Of a DNA stretch of 64,000 nucleotides, positions 61,177 to 64,000 are shown one piece after another. The DNA lies in assembly GCA_003326205.1 (NCBI GenBank), contig LWTK01000084.1, positions 124,001 to 188,000 on the forward strand. Direction: 5' to 3'. The notes under the pieces are model-generated. The model did no database searches and was not told the DNA's origin. It was given only the letters and a program-made list of their open reading frames with translations. Positions within the stretch are counted from its first letter, which is position 1, and the number at the start of each line of letters is the position of its first letter. Source of the DNA: Nostoc sp. ATCC 43529 (GTDB lineage: Bacteria > Cyanobacteriota > Cyanobacteriia > Cyanobacteriales > Nostocaceae). The position numbers and the translations under genes are program-made.

Positions 61177-61258
61177 AGTGTCCGTAACTGGTTGTTAAAA
61201 ACTATATTGGCACGCAAAATAGAGGTTGACAAGATATATCCGTATAAAAGTGTCCGTA
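61177..61258. promoter_or_regulatory. Direct repeats and promoter region of the WYL regulator
   Basis: AGTGTCCGTA occurs twice (61177-61186 and 61249-61258), and the core TCCGTA a third time at 61239-61244. They lie between the hairpins and the WYL start codon (61263). TTGACA at 61226-61231 could be a -35 box, but no well-spaced -10 is seen. The repeats are candidates for an operator bound by the WYL protein. Confidence 0.5.
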
Positions 61259-61262
61259 CAAA

Positions 61263-62132
61263 ATGAGTCGTAAAGGTCAATCGATAACTCTGTCTCTGCG
61301 GGAACAGGATAAAACCGAATTAGAAAACCTGGCGCTGGAGTTTGGTATGATGTGGGGCGATCGCCCGAACATCTCCAAACTTATAGAAGCGATCGCTCGC
61401 CATCAGTTAATTATTGGTAAAAATCATGACTGGTCACAAGCGCGTATTCGTGCCCTTGACCGTGCAATGCGCCTATTAACAGACAATGGGCAAAACGACC
61501 AAGCGCAGATAATAGCACAATTGTTACTCGAACGTAGCGAAATACCCATACCTCTACGTACCGAAATCGAAAGTTTCTTAGGGAATTTAGCCCCGCAGTG
61601 GCGTTTGGAAATTGACCGTTACATCTTGCGCCAGCAAGCGTTTCAACTCAGCTATCAAGACGCTAGACAACGAGTATTTGATTTTACTGTTCGTTATGCC
61701 AAAGTTACACTCCACGAAAAGCGTCAATATCTTGATTGCTGGTGTGAGGAAACAGAGGGAAACTTGGATGTAGAAGAATTACACCACAATTGGAGTTTAC
61801 GTTTAGATAGGATACAAGACGCTGCTGTTTTACCTGTTACTGGTGAGTGGCGTAGTACCGGGTTGGCAGAGATAGACGTAGAAATGCATCTACTGGGTAA
61901 TTTAGGCTTTGCTTATCAAGCCAAACCGGAAGATAAGACAAATGAATGGCTACCAGACACGCACCGAGTGAAGCGAGTTGTTAGGTCTGTTTCCAGCACC
62001 TTCTGGTTTATTCGGGAAATCATGCAATACACTCCTGATTGTGTCATCGTTTCGCCAGAAAACGTGCAAGTACTTGTAGTGGAAAAACTTAAAACTCTCT
62101 GTCAGCATTACAAGCTGGAAGTTTCTTTGTAA
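61263..62132 (+). CDS. WYL-domain transcriptional regulator of the CRISPR locus
   Basis: 289 residues. The N-terminus (MSRKGQSITLSLREQDKTEL, then PNISKLIEAIARHQL) is compatible with a ribbon-helix-helix-type DNA-binding region. The middle is a WYL domain (about 130-170; QAFQLSYQDARQRVFDFTVR, EKRQYLDCWCEE). The C-terminus resembles a WCX region (SSTFWFIREIMQYTPDCVIV). WYL proteins bind nucleic-acid ligands, and a WYL protein next to a Synechocystis I-D locus (Sll7009) has been reported to repress crRNA accumulation. Divergent orientation from cas3 and the repeats before the start fit local control. Target and ligand are inferred. Confidence 0.85.
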   Translation: MSRKGQSITLSLREQDKTELENLALEFGMMWGDRPNISKLIEAIARHQLIIGKNHDWSQARIRALDRAMRLLTDNGQNDQAQIIAQLLLERSEIPIPLRTEIESFLGNLAPQWRLEIDRYILRQQAFQLSYQDARQRVFDFTVRYAKVTLHEKRQYLDCWCEETEGNLDVEELHHNWSLRLDRIQDAAVLPVTGEWRSTGLAEIDVEMHLLGNLGFAYQAKPEDKTNEWLPDTHRVKRVVRSVSSTFWFIREIMQYTPDCVIVSPENVQVLVVEKLKTLCQHYKLEVSL

Positions 62133-62275
62133 AACGGACTGGGGGCATTTACCAAGGACAAATGACGAAGGACAACACCCACACGCGATCGCCTCCACAC
62201 TTCTGGACATATACTTTAAAGAAATGTGACGTTTAATTGCGCTATTGTAAAAATCAGCTTTACATCAGTTGATTT

Positions 62276-64000
62276 ATGAGCCAGTCTGAAGATCCCATCC
62301 AAGCTACTGCTCTGAGTAACCACGATCGCAAACCTATTCATATACCTGGCTCTATTCAACCTCATGGCGTACTATTAGCACTCAGTACTCAGCTAGAGAT
62401 AGTGCAAGTCAGCAATAATACCCAAGTATTCTTGGGTAAAGAGCCAGAAGATTTGCTCGGTCAACCGCTGGGCTATTTGCTTGACGCTACAAAAGTGGAA
62501 GCTGTTAAGCAGTGCTTGGTAAAAAAAATTGGTAGTTATAGTGCATTTAAAGTATTAATAAACACTTCAAATGGCGAACGATACTTTGACGCTATCGTTC
62601 ATCGTATAGAAGAGGCTGCGATCGTGGAGCTAGAACCGACTGATTCAGAATCAAAGTTGAGTTTCTTGGGCTTTCATGAATTGGTAGGTGAAGCGATCGC
62701 CAAAATGCAAAGCACATCCAATCTGATAGAATTTTTGCACATCGCAGCACAGAAAATCCAAGAAATCATCGGTTTCGATCGCGTGATGTTCTATCAATTT
62801 GACGAATCCGGAGCCGGTTCTGTAGTTGCAGAAGTCAAACGAGAAGATTTATCACCTTATTTAGGACTCCACTATCCGGCTACAGATATTCCAGCCCAAG
62901 CTAGGGAATTATATACGCGCTGCTTGCTGCGATTTATTCCTGATTTGACTGCCGAACCTGTCAAGCTAATTCCTACGGAAAATCCGACAACACATCAGCA
63001 TCTTGACTTAAGTTACTCTCTGTTACGGAGTTTTGATTCGTGTTGTATTGAATATCATCAAAACATGGGAGTGACGGCTCTGTTGGTGATTTCCCTGATT
63101 CAAGAGCAAAAACTTTGGGGATTAATATCTTGCCATCATCAAACACCAAAGTATATTTCTTACGAAGTGCGGAAGATGTGCGAATTTTTGGGACAGATTG
63201 TTTCTTCAGAATTAGCGCACAAAATTAGTCATTCGGAATGGGACTATGAAGTAAAGCTCAAATCGCTACAGTCTGAATTTCTCCAGTCGATTTCCCAAGC
63301 AGACAATTTTATTGATGCTCTCATCAAACCTGAAATCCGTTTGTTGGATCTTGTCAGTGCCTCAGGGGCAGCGATTTGTCTGGATAATGAAGTTACCCTC
63401 GTGGGAGCAACACCAAATATTGACCAAGTGCGGGCGCTGATTGAATGGGCGGATACTCAAGTTAATGACAACTTGTTTTTCACTGATTCTTTGCCGAAGC
63501 TTTATCCAGAAGCGCCGAGCTTTAAAGATACTGCTAGCGGTTTGTTGCTGCTGCGGATTTCTCAAGTTCAGCGATATTACATCCTTTGGTTTCGGCCTGA
63601 AGTTATCCAAACAGTAAACTGGGCAGGTAATCCCAACGAATCCATTCAAGCCCAAGCAGATGGTAGCCTGACGGTATCTGTACGAAAATCTTTTGTAGCT
63701 TGGCAAGAAACGGTGAGATTAACTTCTTTACCTTGGAGGATGTGCGAACTTGAGAGTGCTGTGAGTTTGAGAAATGCGATCGTTGGTATTGTACTCTCCA
63801 AAGCTGATGAGTTAGCCAAAATTAATTTGGAGTTAGAACGCAGCAATCAAGAACTAGCCTCTTTTGCCTACGCCGCTTCCCATGACCTCAAAGAACCTTT
63901 GCGAGGGATTTACAATTTTTCGACAGTACTTTTAGAAGACTATGCCCAAATATTAGATGATGACGGCGTTGAGTGTTTGCAGACGGTAGTTTCCTTGTCT
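62276..64000 (+). CDS. Phytochrome-type histidine kinase, 3' partial
   Basis: 575 codons are open from the ATG at 62276 to the window edge, with no stop. Domains in order: PAS (about 15-115; PIHIPGSIQPHGVLLAL), GAF (about 135-310; YPATDIPAQARELYTRCLLR), PHY (about 320-500; VNWAGNP and the tongue motif SVRKSFVAWQ), then a HisKA H-box ASFAYAASHDLKEPLRG. Phytochromes bind a bilin and switch between red and far-red states to control a kinase. The GAF bilin-attachment position holds Cys256, followed by Cys257 where a His is usual (LRSFDSCCIEYHQNMGV). The bacteriophytochrome N-terminal Cys is replaced by His16 (SNHDRKPIH). So it is of the Cph1 class, with an unusual neighbour residue. Confidence 0.92.
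   Translation, partial: MSQSEDPIQATALSNHDRKPIHIPGSIQPHGVLLALSTQLEIVQVSNNTQVFLGKEPEDLLGQPLGYLLDATKVEAVKQCLVKKIGSYSAFKVLINTSNGERYFDAIVHRIEEAAIVELEPTDSESKLSFLGFHELVGEAIAKMQSTSNLIEFLHIAAQKIQEIIGFDRVMFYQFDESGAGSVVAEVKREDLSPYLGLHYPATDIPAQARELYTRCLLRFIPDLTAEPVKLIPTENPTTHQHLDLSYSLLRSFDSCCIEYHQNMGVTALLVISLIQEQKLWGLISCHHQTPKYISYEVRKMCEFLGQIVSSELAHKISHSEWDYEVKLKSLQSEFLQSISQADNFIDALIKPEIRLLDLVSASGAAICLDNEVTLVGATPNIDQVRALIEWADTQVNDNLFFTDSLPKLYPEAPSFKDTASGLLLLRISQVQRYYILWFRPEVIQTVNWAGNPNESIQAQADGSLTVSVRKSFVAWQETVRLTSLPWRMCELESAVSLRNAIVGIVLSKADELAKINLELERSNQELASFAYAASHDLKEPLRGIYNFSTVLLEDYAQILDDDGVECLQTVVSLS

Noticed and set aside
60997..61266. 89-codon plus-strand frame before the WYL gene, overlapping it by 4 bp
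   Set aside because: The frame is mostly the three hairpins, and the apparent repeat (ISATNGCSF / ISRTIGASF) follows from the DNA palindromes. First and second units are 55 bp apart, breaking the reading frame of the repeat. A coding role is not excluded but the structural explanation is simpler.
1..64000. tRNA, rRNA or replication origin
   Set aside because: No tRNA T-loop signatures, rRNA segments or DnaA-box clusters were noticed by eye, but a covariance search was not possible.

Overview
The window looks like chromosome from a filamentous, probably heterocyst-forming cyanobacterium (Nostocales). Signs are the very frequent GCGATCGC (HIP1) octamers, a XisH/XisI pair, a cytochrome c6, an AMIN-domain protein, an HstK-type Ser/Thr-His kinase, a phytochrome, and many short palindromic and heptamer-based repeats typical of these genomes. 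The genus cannot be fixed from sequence reading alone.

Layout. 1-7.1 kb: two tandem paralogous secreted adhesin-like proteins (lamin-tail-like, Calx-beta and RTX domains; the first is cut by the window edge), with a 126-bp MITE inserted exactly in the stop codon of the first. 7.2-14.2 kb: priA, a group 2 sigma factor, an acetyltransferase, xisH-xisI and cytochrome c6. 15.1-20.8 kb: a 1,899-residue hybrid kinase. 20.9-23.3 kb: a convergent two-gene unit, a UbiA-family prenyltransferase plus an FAD oxidoreductase, followed by a 2-kb AT-rich gene-free stretch. 25.3-31.7 kb: a TonB-dependent receptor, two small hypothetical genes and a WD40 protein with a possible switching RNA leader. 31.7-46.5 kb: nested repeat elements, a heparinase II/III-like protein, a dead IS5-type transposase, a DhaM-like PTS fusion, a phosphodiester glycosidase-like protein, a truncated antitoxin-like gene, an Eis-type acetyltransferase, an AMIN/beta-lactamase-fold protein, a di-heme peroxidase-like protein and an EamA transporter. 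47.2-48.9 kb: an alpha/beta hydrolase.

The most notable region is 49.0-62.1 kb, a complete type I-D CRISPR-Cas locus read leftward: cas3, a 90-aa unknown, a DUF433/PIN-like toxin-antitoxin-type pair, cas10d, csc2, csc1, cas6, cas4, cas1, cas2, then a leader and an array of eight 37-bp repeats plus one degenerate end repeat. A divergent WYL-domain regulator lies just upstream of cas3. Between the two are three evenly spaced hairpins whose stems differ in sequence by paired changes but keep their pairing, plus short direct repeats that could be operators. The embedded toxin-antitoxin-type genes overlap their neighbours and appear to have been inserted into the operon. A phytochrome gene runs off the right edge.

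Likely interplay: Cas10d (HD nuclease), Csc2, Csc1 and Cas6-processed crRNA form the interference complex and Cas3 supplies the helicase. Cas1, Cas2 and Cas4 acquire spacers at the leader end next to cas2. The WYL protein probably controls expression. The PIN/DUF433 pair may act as an addiction or guard module for the locus.
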